Shown here piece by piece: positions 46,636-54,321 of a stretch of DNA of 64,000 nucleotides. A program made the translations under genes and the position numbers. Position 1 is the first letter of the stretch. Each line of letters begins with the position of its first letter. Where the stretch lies: contig NZ_JADLQN010000010.1 in the NCBI RefSeq assembly GCF_015477835.1, forward strand, positions 1 to 64,000, read 5' to 3'. The notes under the pieces were generated by a model. It did no database searches, was not told the origin of the DNA, and saw only the letters and a list, made by a program, of their open reading frames with translations. The DNA comes from Nocardia higoensis (lineage in GTDB: Bacteria; Actinomycetota; Actinomycetes; Mycobacteriales; Mycobacteriaceae).

Positions 46636-47580
46636 ATGGCCCGTCGTATCGCCGTCATCACTACCGCCGCCGCTGTGGGGGTGGTGTGGCTCGGACCATT
46701 GGGTCTACCGGCCGCTCAGGCTGAACCGGATTGCCGGCCTCTCGTGATCGGGGTGGGCGGTAACGGGGAACAGGCCGCCCAGCGTGCGGGCGTGCACACG
46801 ATGATGGACGCCCATTTGGATCAGGCTGCGGCTGAAGGCAACCGGGTCGAATCCGTGGACTACTCGTCGTCGGTGTGGCCGACTGGCCCGTACACGAAGG
46901 ACCAGTCCGTCGCGGAGGGTGAACGAGTGCTTGCCGCCCAGATCGCCAACTACCGCGCCGAGTGCCCTGGCGGACATGTGAAGGTCATCGGGCATTCGCT
47001 CGGCGCCGAAGTCGCAGGCAACCAGGCCGCCCTTGCGGATGAGGTTGTGCTCTACGGCGATCCGCGGCGACCTGGCGGCATCTATGACGCGATCCCCGGC
47101 GTCTACCCCGGCACCAGCAACCCGGACCATCGGGATCCGGCGCCGAACGTGACGAGTGTCTGCCATGAATACGATTTCGTGTGCGACTCGCCCGCGCCGT
47201 GGTCTGATCCGGTCAGGTTCGGTTTGGGCGTGCAGGGTTTCTTGTTCGGCTGGCACGGTTACGCACCGAATGAGGGCGCGGATTGGGGTCCGGGGGATCA
47301 CTATGTGGAGAAGCCCAGCCCGAACCCGAACATCCCGCAAAACACGCCCACCGGGGTACCGCCGATTGTGGAGCCGTTGCCGCTGCCTGCGTGGGAGCCC
47401 GGCCCGCTGCCGAACATGATGGACGCGAACCCGATCATCGACGCGTTCACCCCGCAGCCGTACACGCCGACCCCGATCCGTGACTACACACCGGAATGGG
47501 TGGACCCGCTCCTCCCGCCCCAGGTGCTCGACTTCGTGCCCCCACCGCTGCCCGCACTCCCGCCGCTGCCGACCTTCTGA
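46636..47580 (+). CDS. secreted PE-PPE/cutinase-type serine esterase
   Basis: 314 residues, ribosome-binding site GGGAGG. Signal peptide 1-29 (hydrophobic core, cleavage after AQA). The alpha/beta hydrolase core has GHSLG (119-123, nucleophile Ser121), an Asp at 180 or 184 in CHEYDFVCD and His207 in GWHGYA. A roughly 90-residue Pro-rich C-terminus ends PALPPLPTF. This is the PE-PPE domain type of mycolate-containing bacteria. Phage LysB esterases lack signal peptides and this tail, so it may be a conversion factor or a secreted lysis enzyme. Confidence 0.82.
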   Translation: MARRIAVITTAAAVGVVWLGPLGLPAAQAEPDCRPLVIGVGGNGEQAAQRAGVHTMMDAHLDQAAAEGNRVESVDYSSSVWPTGPYTKDQSVAEGERVLAAQIANYRAECPGGHVKVIGHSLGAEVAGNQAALADEVVLYGDPRRPGGIYDAIPGVYPGTSNPDHRDPAPNVTSVCHEYDFVCDSPAPWSDPVRFGLGVQGFLFGWHGYAPNEGADWGPGDHYVEKPSPNPNIPQNTPTGVPPIVEPLPLPAWEPGPLPNMMDANPIIDAFTPQPYTPTPIRDYTPEWVDPLLPPQVLDFVPPPLPALPPLPTF

Positions 47581-47595
47581 GGATCTCACCGCCTG

Positions 47596-47853
47596 ATGCG
47601 CATCACCGTCTACACGAAACCGAACTGCGTGCAGTGCCGCTTCACGTACAAGAAGCTTGACGACCTCGAAGCCGAATACGACTTGGTGTACATGACGGAA
47701 GACCCGGACGCTCTCGCATACATCCAGTCCCTCGGATACAAGCAGGCCCCTGTAGTCGTCGCTGGCGAACAGCATTGGGGTGGATACGCTCCCGACAAAC
47801 TCGCCTGGGCCGCAGCACAGCAAACCATCAACCGCCAGGAGACACCAGAATGA
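47596..47853 (+). CDS. NrdH-like glutaredoxin
   Basis: 85 residues. VYTKPNCVQCRFTYKKLD carries the CVQC active site (12-15), APVVVAGEQHWGGYAPDKLA is the usual cis-Pro and substrate region. It would reduce ribonucleotide reductase or other thiols using host thioredoxin reductase. No reductase gene is in the window. Confidence 0.88.
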   Translation: MRITVYTKPNCVQCRFTYKKLDDLEAEYDLVYMTEDPDALAYIQSLGYKQAPVVVAGEQHWGGYAPDKLAWAAAQQTINRQETPE

Positions 47854-48056
47854 GCAGCCCCAGCCGCACGTACGAGATCACGTTCCGCAACGACGAGATC
47901 GAGCGCGTGCAGGCCGACACCTTCAGCCTTCCCGGACGCCCCGATGGCGGATACATCATCTTCGAGGCAGGCACGACGGGCAATCCCCGCACTGTCTACC
48001 TGGCAGCTGCTGACGATGTGCGCGCCATTCGGGTCACCGAGAACACAGAGGGCTGA
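47850..48056 (+). CDS. hypothetical protein
   Basis: 68 residues, beta-rich (RTYEITFRNDEIERVQADTF), ATGA overlap. The layout suits a small structural or DNA-associated protein. Function unknown. Confidence 0.65.
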   Translation: MSSPSRTYEITFRNDEIERVQADTFSLPGRPDGGYIIFEAGTTGNPRTVYLAAADDVRAIRVTENTEG

Positions 48057-48059
48057 GCC

Positions 48060-48218
48060 ATCATCTCTCAATGGTGGTCGTTCGCTCTCACCGCGATCGG
48101 CGTCACCGGGCTGATCTGCGTGTACCGCTACCCGTGGTCCCTACTCGGCCCCGCAATCGGCCTCACCGTGCAAGCCCTGTGGATCGCGTACGCAGTCAGC
48201 ACACCAGTAGGGGAGTAG
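48060..48218 (+). CDS. small membrane protein with non-standard start
   Basis: The frame IISQWWSFALTAIGVTGLIC and on gives 52 residues with two hydrophobic helices, a layout typical of small membrane proteins in actinobacterial phages that begin M-I-S-Q-W-W. The stop of the previous gene lies in the same frame just upstream and no ATG, GTG or TTG exists, so translation probably starts at ATC 48060 or 48063. Holin-like or accessory membrane role is possible. Confidence 0.55.
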   Translation: MISQWWSFALTAIGVTGLICVYRYPWSLLGPAIGLTVQALWIAYAVSTPVGE

Positions 48219-48220
48219 TC

Positions 48221-48505
48221 ATGATCCGCGCGAGCCATACCGAGCAGCCCGGACGCTGGATCGTTGTCGAGAAGACACACCCCGATACCTGGGACGGGGA
48301 ACGACGCAGTGAACACCAGTCACTCCAAGCCGCCTTCCGCGCGGTCGCCATCGACCACGGCGGGCGAGGCGTCTGGAAGGAACTCATCTACGACACATGG
48401 GAAATCGGCAAAGAAGTCATCGACTCCGACCATGTCACCGGATACCTGAATCGATGGCAGCGCGGGGCCTGGTACGTCACATGGGTGCCCGCTGACGATG
48501 CCTAG
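48221..48505 (+). CDS. hypothetical protein
   Basis: 94 residues. WIVVEKTHPDTWDGERRSEH and a helix, then RWQRGAWYVTWV; alpha/beta. ATG two bases after the previous stop. Function unknown. Confidence 0.65.
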   Translation: MIRASHTEQPGRWIVVEKTHPDTWDGERRSEHQSLQAAFRAVAIDHGGRGVWKELIYDTWEIGKEVIDSDHVTGYLNRWQRGAWYVTWVPADDA

Positions 48506-48710
48506 CGGTAGTGGGCGTCCCTGGCTAGTCCGTCAAACCAGCCCCCACCACGCCCACGCCATCCCCCTCGGCGACCTCATCCAGCATGAGGACACCACCG
48601 ACTGTGTCTGCGGCCCCGCCGCACGCCCAGTCATCGAAAACCAGCAGGTTAAAGGCTGGATTTACGTGCATCACAGCCTGGACGGCCGCGAACAGCAGGA
48701 GACCCCATGA
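48498..48710 (+). CDS. hypothetical protein
   Basis: 70 residues. DTTDCVCGPAARPVIENQQV and WIYVHHSLDGRE are a familiar pattern in phages of this host group. Overlaps both neighbours by up to 8 nt. Function unknown. Confidence 0.65.
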   Translation: MPSGSGRPWLVRQTSPHHAHAIPLGDLIQHEDTTDCVCGPAARPVIENQQVKGWIYVHHSLDGREQQETP

Positions 48711-48856
48711 AATTCCGGTTGAAGCTCGGCCCGTTCGAACTCGCGTTGGAAACCGAACAAATGTCGCCAGTCGACATGATGGCCGCCCTCTGGTCGGTGC
48801 AAGCCCAAATGATGGGCGACACGTGCATGGTCCACAGCGGAGACGACGAGGAGTAA
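48707..48856 (+). CDS. small hypothetical protein
   Basis: 49 residues: FRLKLGPFELALETE then a Met-rich helix and an acidic end. ATGA overlap with the previous gene. Function unknown. Confidence 0.6.
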   Translation: MKFRLKLGPFELALETEQMSPVDMMAALWSVQAQMMGDTCMVHSGDDEE

Positions 48857-48859
48857 CCC

Positions 48860-49120
48860 ATGCGCGCCCGTCTCCGTGGCGGACCCGCATGGATCGCCCT
48901 CATCGCCGCCGTCACCGCCTACGAGCTGGTGGCTGATCCGCAAGAACTCCTCACGGCAGCCTGTGAACGCGCCATGACCGCCCACCCGGTACTCACGCGC
49001 GCCGCGATCCTCGTCACCGCCGCACACCTACTCGGCCTCTTGCCCGCCCAGGTCGACCCGTTCACTCAGGCTGCTCGTGCTGCTTCTCTAGCTCGGCGAC
49101 ACGCTTGTTGTGCGCCTTGA
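48860..49120 (+). CDS. membrane protein (DUF7427-like)
   Basis: 86 residues. RLRGGPAWIALIAAVTAYEL and VLTRAAILVTAAHLLGLLPA give two hydrophobic helices in an arrangement common in late regions of actinobacterial siphoviruses. The role is unknown. Its end overlaps a leftward gene by 59 nt. Confidence 0.7.
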   Translation: MRARLRGGPAWIALIAAVTAYELVADPQELLTAACERAMTAHPVLTRAAILVTAAHLLGLLPAQVDPFTQAARAASLARRHACCAP

Positions 49121-49274
49121 TCACCCCCATCCGCGACATACCCGCAGCCTCCGCCAACTGCTCCCACGGCACAGGCCGACGCTGCCCCCGCAACGCCACA
49201 AACAACTCATCGCGGCGCGTGAACAAGTCCTCCAACTGTTGACGGACCACACGCAACTCATCCAAACCATCCAT
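49062..49274 (-). CDS. leftward HTH protein inside late operon, leaderless
   Basis: 70 residues. PVPWEQLAEAAGMSRMGVIK is a good helix-turn-helix after a charged helix (ELRVVRQQLEDLFTRRDELF). It runs against the late operon between the membrane protein and terminase genes. TACACT lies 6 nt before its ATG with no ribosome-binding site, so it is probably leaderless and could be expressed in the lysogen. A regulator of late genes is a reasonable guess. Confidence 0.7.
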   Translation of the reverse strand: MDGLDELRVVRQQLEDLFTRRDELFVALRGQRRPVPWEQLAEAAGMSRMGVIKAHNKRVAELEKQHEQPE

Positions 49275-49280
49275 ACACCC

Positions 49281-49286
49281 AGTGTA
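49281..49286 (-). promoter_or_regulatory. -10 box of leftward leaderless gene
   Basis: Read leftward TACACT, then 6 nt to the ATG at 49274. CATCAACA stands upstream, as before the gene at 39814. Confidence 0.5.
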
Positions 49287-49404
49287 CGCACCTGTTGATG
49301 TAACCAACGGTCCAGCGTCCACAGCCATCCCCACGCGTACCCAGGCGGTACGCCCTCACCCCGAACGCGACAAGCCAAGGCGCCCCGCGCAAGGGAGGAC
49401 ACAC

Positions 49405-49884
49405 ATGGCACGCAAAAACACAACCCCCGTCGAAGTGCAGGTAGCCGTACAAGAGAAACGGGCACAGGCACTCAAAATGCGGCGCGAAGGAAAATCCCAA
49501 AGCGAAATCGCCCGCATCATGGACGTCCACAAATCCACCGTCTCCCGATGGATCAGCGACGCCATCGCAGACATCACCCGCGAATCCGCCGAAGAATGGG
49601 TGCAAATCATCATCCAGCGTTACGACGACTGGTTGGCAGGCGTATACAAGGACGCCACCAAAGGTGACACCTGGAAGATTGAACGCGCCCTTCAAATCGA
49701 AGACCAACGCGCGAAACTCCTCGGCCTCTACAAACACGCCGAGTTGAAAGTTGTCGCAGACGCTAAAGGCAACGTGTCCGCAGAATCCAAGAGCATGGTC
49801 GGACAGTTGGTGGAAGCCCTCCACACCGCCTACACCCTCGACAAAGCCAGCGAGGCAAGCGACGAGGACGGAGACGACGAGTGA
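49405..49884 (+). CDS. terminase small subunit
   Basis: 159 residues from an ATG with GGGAGG. N-terminal helix-turn-helix (MRREGKSQSEIARIMDVHKS, 26-45) as in small terminases that bind the packaging site, a helical middle and an acidic C-terminus (EASDEDGDDE). Directly precedes the large subunit with a GTGA overlap. Confidence 0.85.
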   Translation: MARKNTTPVEVQVAVQEKRAQALKMRREGKSQSEIARIMDVHKSTVSRWISDAIADITRESAEEWVQIIIQRYDDWLAGVYKDATKGDTWKIERALQIEDQRAKLLGLYKHAELKVVADAKGNVSAESKSMVGQLVEALHTAYTLDKASEASDEDGDDE

Positions 49885-51197
49885 GCCCCGACCTCGGCAA
49901 ACTGTCGATGTCACGCAAACAAATCGCCTCCATCGTCGAATCCGAACAAGCCGCCATCAACATTTGGAACGGAAGTATCCGCAGCGGGAAAACGATCAGC
50001 AGCATCGTCGCATTCTTCCTCGGCGTCGCCAGAGCGCCGGAAGCTGCCATGATCATCATCGTCGGCCGCACACTGCAAACGATCGAACGCAACATCCTTG
50101 AACCGATGCAGAAACGGTCCCTGTTCGGCCCGCTCTCCAAAGAAATCCACCACACACGCGGCTCATCCACAGCTGTCATCCTCGGACGCACCATCCATCT
50201 GATCGGCGCCAACGATGAGTCAGCAGAGTCGAAGATCCGCGGCTCCACCATCTACCTAGCGTTGGTGGATGAAGCGACCCTGCTGCCCGAAAATTTTTGG
50301 ACCCAGCTACAGGGCCGCCTGTCGGAGCCCGGCGCCCGCTGTCTCGCCACCACCAACCCCGACAACCCTGAACACTATTTGAAGAAAAAGTTCATGGACC
50401 GCCGGCATGAAGAAGGCATGGATGTTCAAGTGTGGGACTTCTATATGGAAGACAACCCGCAACTTGACCCGGCATGGATCACCCGCAAAAAAGCTGAATT
50501 CACGGGCGTCTTCTATCGACGATTCATCCTCGGCGAGTGGGTGGCCGCTGAAGGCGCGGTGTTCGACATGTATGACCGGGACCGGCATGTCATCCGATGG
50601 GAAGACCTGCCTGATATGCGGTGGATTGTCGGTGTCGGTATCGACCACGGCACCACAAACCCGACTCATGCGGTCATGATCGGGCATGGTGTCGATGATG
50701 TCCTGTATGTGATGGATGAATGGCGGTATAAGGCGAACTCGGAGGCTGCCCGCTGGTCGAACGTTGAACTGTCGGCAGGTGTGCGCGCTTGGATCGACAC
50801 TGTCCACCATCCGAACGATGACCCCGAAAACCTGCCGCGATGGACAGCACCCGTGATCGTCGACTCCTCAGCCGCAGACTTTCGTGTCCAGTTGAAACAG
50901 GATGGTCTCGCCACTGTGAAAGCGAACAAGGATGTCCTGTACGGGATACGCACCATGTGCGCGCTCCTCTCCGCCGACAAACTCAAGTTCACGGATCGGG
51001 TACCGGAACTGTTGAAAGAGATCCCCGCGTACGTGTGGGATGAGAAAGCCAGCGTGGAAGGCAAAGACCAGGTCATCAAACTGAATGACCACGGAATCGA
51101 CGCCACCCGCTATCTACTCGTCACCGCCGAACGTAAATGGCGGCGACACATCAAACTCAACACCCTCCCCGGCCGCCAAGTCGAAGAAGCAGCATAA
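49881..51197 (+). CDS. terminase large subunit
   Basis: 438 residues from GTG. Walker A GSIRSGKT (31-38), Walker B IYLALVDEA (124-132), then ATTNP as motif III, and the nuclease part with GIDHGTTNP (Asp255) and a later Asp in IVDSSAADF. It packs DNA into the prohead and cuts it. This is the PBSX/Terminase_6 type. Confidence 0.93.
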   Translation: MSPDLGKLSMSRKQIASIVESEQAAINIWNGSIRSGKTISSIVAFFLGVARAPEAAMIIIVGRTLQTIERNILEPMQKRSLFGPLSKEIHHTRGSSTAVILGRTIHLIGANDESAESKIRGSTIYLALVDEATLLPENFWTQLQGRLSEPGARCLATTNPDNPEHYLKKKFMDRRHEEGMDVQVWDFYMEDNPQLDPAWITRKKAEFTGVFYRRFILGEWVAAEGAVFDMYDRDRHVIRWEDLPDMRWIVGVGIDHGTTNPTHAVMIGHGVDDVLYVMDEWRYKANSEAARWSNVELSAGVRAWIDTVHHPNDDPENLPRWTAPVIVDSSAADFRVQLKQDGLATVKANKDVLYGIRTMCALLSADKLKFTDRVPELLKEIPAYVWDEKASVEGKDQVIKLNDHGIDATRYLLVTAERKWRRHIKLNTLPGRQVEEAA

Positions 51198-51205
51198 AAC
51201 CCAGG

Positions 51206-51244
51206 TTGCATGCGATGCATACAATAGTGTTCAACAAACACTAT
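51206..51244 (+). promoter_or_regulatory. promoter-like motif with start-site hairpin, copy G
   Basis: TTGCAT (51206-51211), 8 nt, TACAAT (51220-51225): the same 8-nt spacing as the shared motif. A perfect ATAGTGTT-CAACA-AACACTAT hairpin (51224-51244) covers the expected transcription start and precedes the GGAGG of the next gene. Confidence 0.5.
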
Positions 51245-51254
51245 GGAGGCTCCT

Positions 51255-51500
51255 GTGGGATTCGCTGACGAAGTAGCGGCATTCGAAAAGAAGCGGCCCC
51301 CCTGCGGCACAGGGGAATGGATCGCGACACTCGACCCGCGCGACGCCACCGCATTCAGCAGCTTCCTCGAACGCGGCGGCACCATCGTCGACCTGTGGCG
51401 GCTGGCAGTCAAACACGGCTGCGAAGTCGGGCAAACCCAGTTCCGCCGCCACTGCCGCCGAGACTGCTCCTGCTATCCGCGACGGGAGGCCGCCGCGTGA
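51255..51500 (+). CDS. small helical protein between terminase and portal
   Basis: 81 residues from a GTG with GGAGG 5 nt upstream (an ATG at 51243 lies in a hairpin). FSSFLERGGTIVDLWRLAVK and FRRHCRRDCSC suggest an HTH-like fold with a basic Cys-rich end. Possibly a DNA-binding packaging accessory; unknown. Confidence 0.65.
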   Translation: MGFADEVAAFEKKRPPCGTGEWIATLDPRDATAFSSFLERGGTIVDLWRLAVKHGCEVGQTQFRRHCRRDCSCYPRREAAA

Positions 51501-52630
51501 GCCTCGCAGACGACCTCCTGAAGCAACCCACCGCAGCCGAAGCCGAATACAAGCCGCGCACCGAATTCGACGGCTCTCGCGGAGGCTACATCCAGACGGG
51601 TGCACTCCCGGAGCCGCCCGCCTCCTACACGGACCTGCTCGAACAGTTCGGATACAACCCGGACGAAGTGCAGATCATCGGCAACCCGCGAATCTCCCGC
51701 TGGCAGGCATTCAACGGGGAATGGCTGGCTGCCTACCGGTTCCAGATCGCGCCGAAAACCGTCAAGGGCAACCTAGACGAACTGATCGACTCCATCCGGG
51801 ATCGCACGCCGCACGAGCTGACCGGCGTGGCTGGCGATGGCGTGTTCGTCTACCAGGCAGGTGATTTGCAGCTCGGAAAGATCGACGGCTACTCAGTCGA
51901 AGGCACCATCGACCGGTACTTCCAATCCGTCGACCGCGCAGTGAATGAACTGCGTACACGGCAGAAGCGGGACGGTGTCGCCGCCGTACACCTCGCCTTC
52001 GTTGGTGACTGCATCGAGAACGGCGGCGTCTCACAAGGCGGCAAGCTCGCGTGGCGGCAGTCGCTCACCATCACTGAGCAAGTCCGACTGTGGCGTCGCA
52101 CCCTCCTGGAGACCGTGAAAGCGTTCGCCCCGCTGGCTGACGACATCGCAGTCTCAGTCATCGGCGGCAACCACGACGATGCCACCCGCAGCCCCGTGCA
52201 GACCCGCGCAGACGACAACTGGGCTACCGAAGGCGCAATCGCAGTCTCCGACGCCCTCACTGAGAATCCCGCCGCCTACGGACACGTGCGTGTGCAGGTT
52301 CCACCGAAAGACCAGGGCTACATGACTGTTCGGGTTGGCGGCAGCGTCTTCACCCTCCTGCACGGACACCAGTTCCGTAAAGGCAAGGCCGCTGACTGGT
52401 GGGCTTCTCAAGCCTTCCATCACGGCAACCCGGCCGGCGCCCATTTCCTCCTGCACGGCCACTGGCATGAGACCGGTATCCAGCAGTCAGCGACCCGAAC
52501 CATCATCTGCTCGCCCACACTCGACGGCGGCTCCGCCTGGTATCGCGACAAGACGGGCGCAGAGTCCCGTCAGGGCGCACTCATCTACACCACCCGCGGC
52601 CCAGAGTTCGAGAACCTCTCACTCGTGTAA
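51497..52630 (+). CDS. calcineurin-like metallophosphoesterase 3 (late)
   Basis: 377 residues from GTG. After a 100-residue N-terminal region come AGDLQLGKID, LAFVGDCIENG, VIGGNHDDA, LLHGHQF and LLHGHWHE, a complete metallophosphoesterase site. A phosphoesterase in the packaging block, between terminase and portal, is seen in some actinobacterial phages; it may process DNA ends or cell-wall phosphodiesters. Substrate unknown. Confidence 0.88.
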   Translation: MSLADDLLKQPTAAEAEYKPRTEFDGSRGGYIQTGALPEPPASYTDLLEQFGYNPDEVQIIGNPRISRWQAFNGEWLAAYRFQIAPKTVKGNLDELIDSIRDRTPHELTGVAGDGVFVYQAGDLQLGKIDGYSVEGTIDRYFQSVDRAVNELRTRQKRDGVAAVHLAFVGDCIENGGVSQGGKLAWRQSLTITEQVRLWRRTLLETVKAFAPLADDIAVSVIGGNHDDATRSPVQTRADDNWATEGAIAVSDALTENPAAYGHVRVQVPPKDQGYMTVRVGGSVFTLLHGHQFRKGKAADWWASQAFHHGNPAGAHFLLHGHWHETGIQQSATRTIICSPTLDGGSAWYRDKTGAESRQGALIYTTRGPEFENLSLV

Positions 52631-52689
52631 CCGCCCCATCGCCAACTTCACAGCGCCACGCGGCGCCTACCCCATACGGAGGCTGTCGC

Positions 52690-54321
52690 ATGCCGATGCC
52701 CGTGTACAAAGGCGCCTGGCCGCCCGAACCGTGGAGCACCGCCCAAGCCTCCTATGACTTGCACAACGCGTGGGCAGCCGGCGATACCGATAGTCTCGCC
52801 TCCTTTTACACCCAATACCCGGACGGCAAACCGCCGAAGGTCAGGTCTAGTCAATATTCGTCTGGCGTGATCGGTCGGCTTGCGCGCTGGTTTTGGGGGC
52901 GTCCACCGCAGCAGGCGACGAAACGGATTCATGTCCCTGCCGCCGCAGATGTGGCACGCACGAGCGCCGACCTGCTGTTCGCACAACCTCCGACATGGCT
53001 GTTGAACGACGGAGACGCCACCAATCTCGAAGCCGCGCAAACCCGCCTCGAACAACTTTTGGGTGGACCGGACGCGATCGCAACATTCCTGGAAGCCGCC
53101 GAAATCCAGGCAGCACTGGGTGGTGTGTTCTTGCGGCTCTGGTGGGACAAGGACGCCACTGACAAAGTCATGTTCTCCGCGGTCAGCCCTGACGCTGCTG
53201 TCCCTGAATGGCGGTATGGGCGTCTGGTGGCGGTCACGTTTTGGACGATCGTCGCCGAGGACAAGCAGGGTGTGTGGCGGCATCTGGAACGACATGAAGC
53301 GGGCCGCATCTATCACGCCCTCTACAAGGGGGATGGCGACCATATCGGTTACGAGCAGCCGTTGGAGTCACTGGATGTCATGAAGTGGGCTGCGGACGCA
53401 GTGGATGATGATCAGTCGATCTCGACGAACGTGGACGGGTTGACAGCCGCCTACATCCCGAATGTGCGTCCGGCCCGTAAGTGGCGGAACGTGCCAGGTT
53501 TGTCGTCGCTGGGCCGCTCCGACTTCGAGGGCGTCGAACAACTGTTTGACGCTTTGGATGAGGCGTACAGCTCGTGGATGCGTGACCTTGATTTGGCGAA
53601 GGCCCGCTTGTTTGTCGCCCAACAGCTTTTGGATGACAACGGGCCGGGCCAGGGTTCGTCGTTTGATCCTGAGCAGGCTGTGTTCACTGGTGTTCCCGCC
53701 GATGACGTGCTGCTGAACGAGAACGGACCCGCACAGTTGGTGCAAGCCCAACAGTTCGCGATCCGCCATGAGGAGCATCTCGCCACCTGTCAGACGCTTC
53801 TCAACCGGATTCTCGTGGCCTGCGGCTATTCGACAGGCGATTTCGGTGACGACCAGTTGGCGGGCGCAATGACCGCCACCGAAGTGTCGGCGCGTAAGGA
53901 TCTGTCGAACCGGACTCGCGCACGCAAGGCGCTCTACTGGTGTTCGGGCATGCAGCCGCTGGCGCGGACCATGCTCGCGTTGGATCGTGTCGTCTACCCG
54001 GACGGTGAATCGTTCGAGGTGACGGCGGACCCAGAAATGGTGTTCCCGGTGCGTGTCGATATTGATCCAGTGCAGCAGTCGTTGACGATCCAGAATCTGC
54101 GGTCCGCGCTCGCCATGTCGATTGAACAGGCTGTGCGGGAACGGAACCCGAACTGGTCGGACCCGCAGGTCGAGGAAGAAGTGCAGCGCATCAAGGAAGA
54201 GAACGAGTTTTCGGTTCCTGACCCTGACGGCGGCGACTTCGACCCTGCTGCCGCGGATCAGGATGCGCACACCGATTTCCAGGGTGAGGTGGAACCCGAT
54301 CATGAGGCGGAGGCCGCCTGA
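52690..54321 (+). CDS. portal protein
   Basis: 543 residues, SPP1 gp6-like. KRIHVPAAADVARTSADLLF, the middle helices and the acidic C-terminus (DFQGEVEPDHEAEAA) fit portal proteins; length and position after terminase agree. It forms the ring at the DNA entry vertex. Stop overlaps the next ATG. Confidence 0.85.
   Translation: MPMPVYKGAWPPEPWSTAQASYDLHNAWAAGDTDSLASFYTQYPDGKPPKVRSSQYSSGVIGRLARWFWGRPPQQATKRIHVPAAADVARTSADLLFAQPPTWLLNDGDATNLEAAQTRLEQLLGGPDAIATFLEAAEIQAALGGVFLRLWWDKDATDKVMFSAVSPDAAVPEWRYGRLVAVTFWTIVAEDKQGVWRHLERHEAGRIYHALYKGDGDHIGYEQPLESLDVMKWAADAVDDDQSISTNVDGLTAAYIPNVRPARKWRNVPGLSSLGRSDFEGVEQLFDALDEAYSSWMRDLDLAKARLFVAQQLLDDNGPGQGSSFDPEQAVFTGVPADDVLLNENGPAQLVQAQQFAIRHEEHLATCQTLLNRILVACGYSTGDFGDDQLAGAMTATEVSARKDLSNRTRARKALYWCSGMQPLARTMLALDRVVYPDGESFEVTADPEMVFPVRVDIDPVQQSLTIQNLRSALAMSIEQAVRERNPNWSDPQVEEEVQRIKEENEFSVPDPDGGDFDPAAADQDAHTDFQGEVEPDHEAEAA

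Noticed and set aside
46705..47823. 372-codon leftward open frame over the esterase gene
   Set aside because: The rightward frame has a signal peptide and catalytic motifs; the complement is Arg/His-rich with no recognisable fold.
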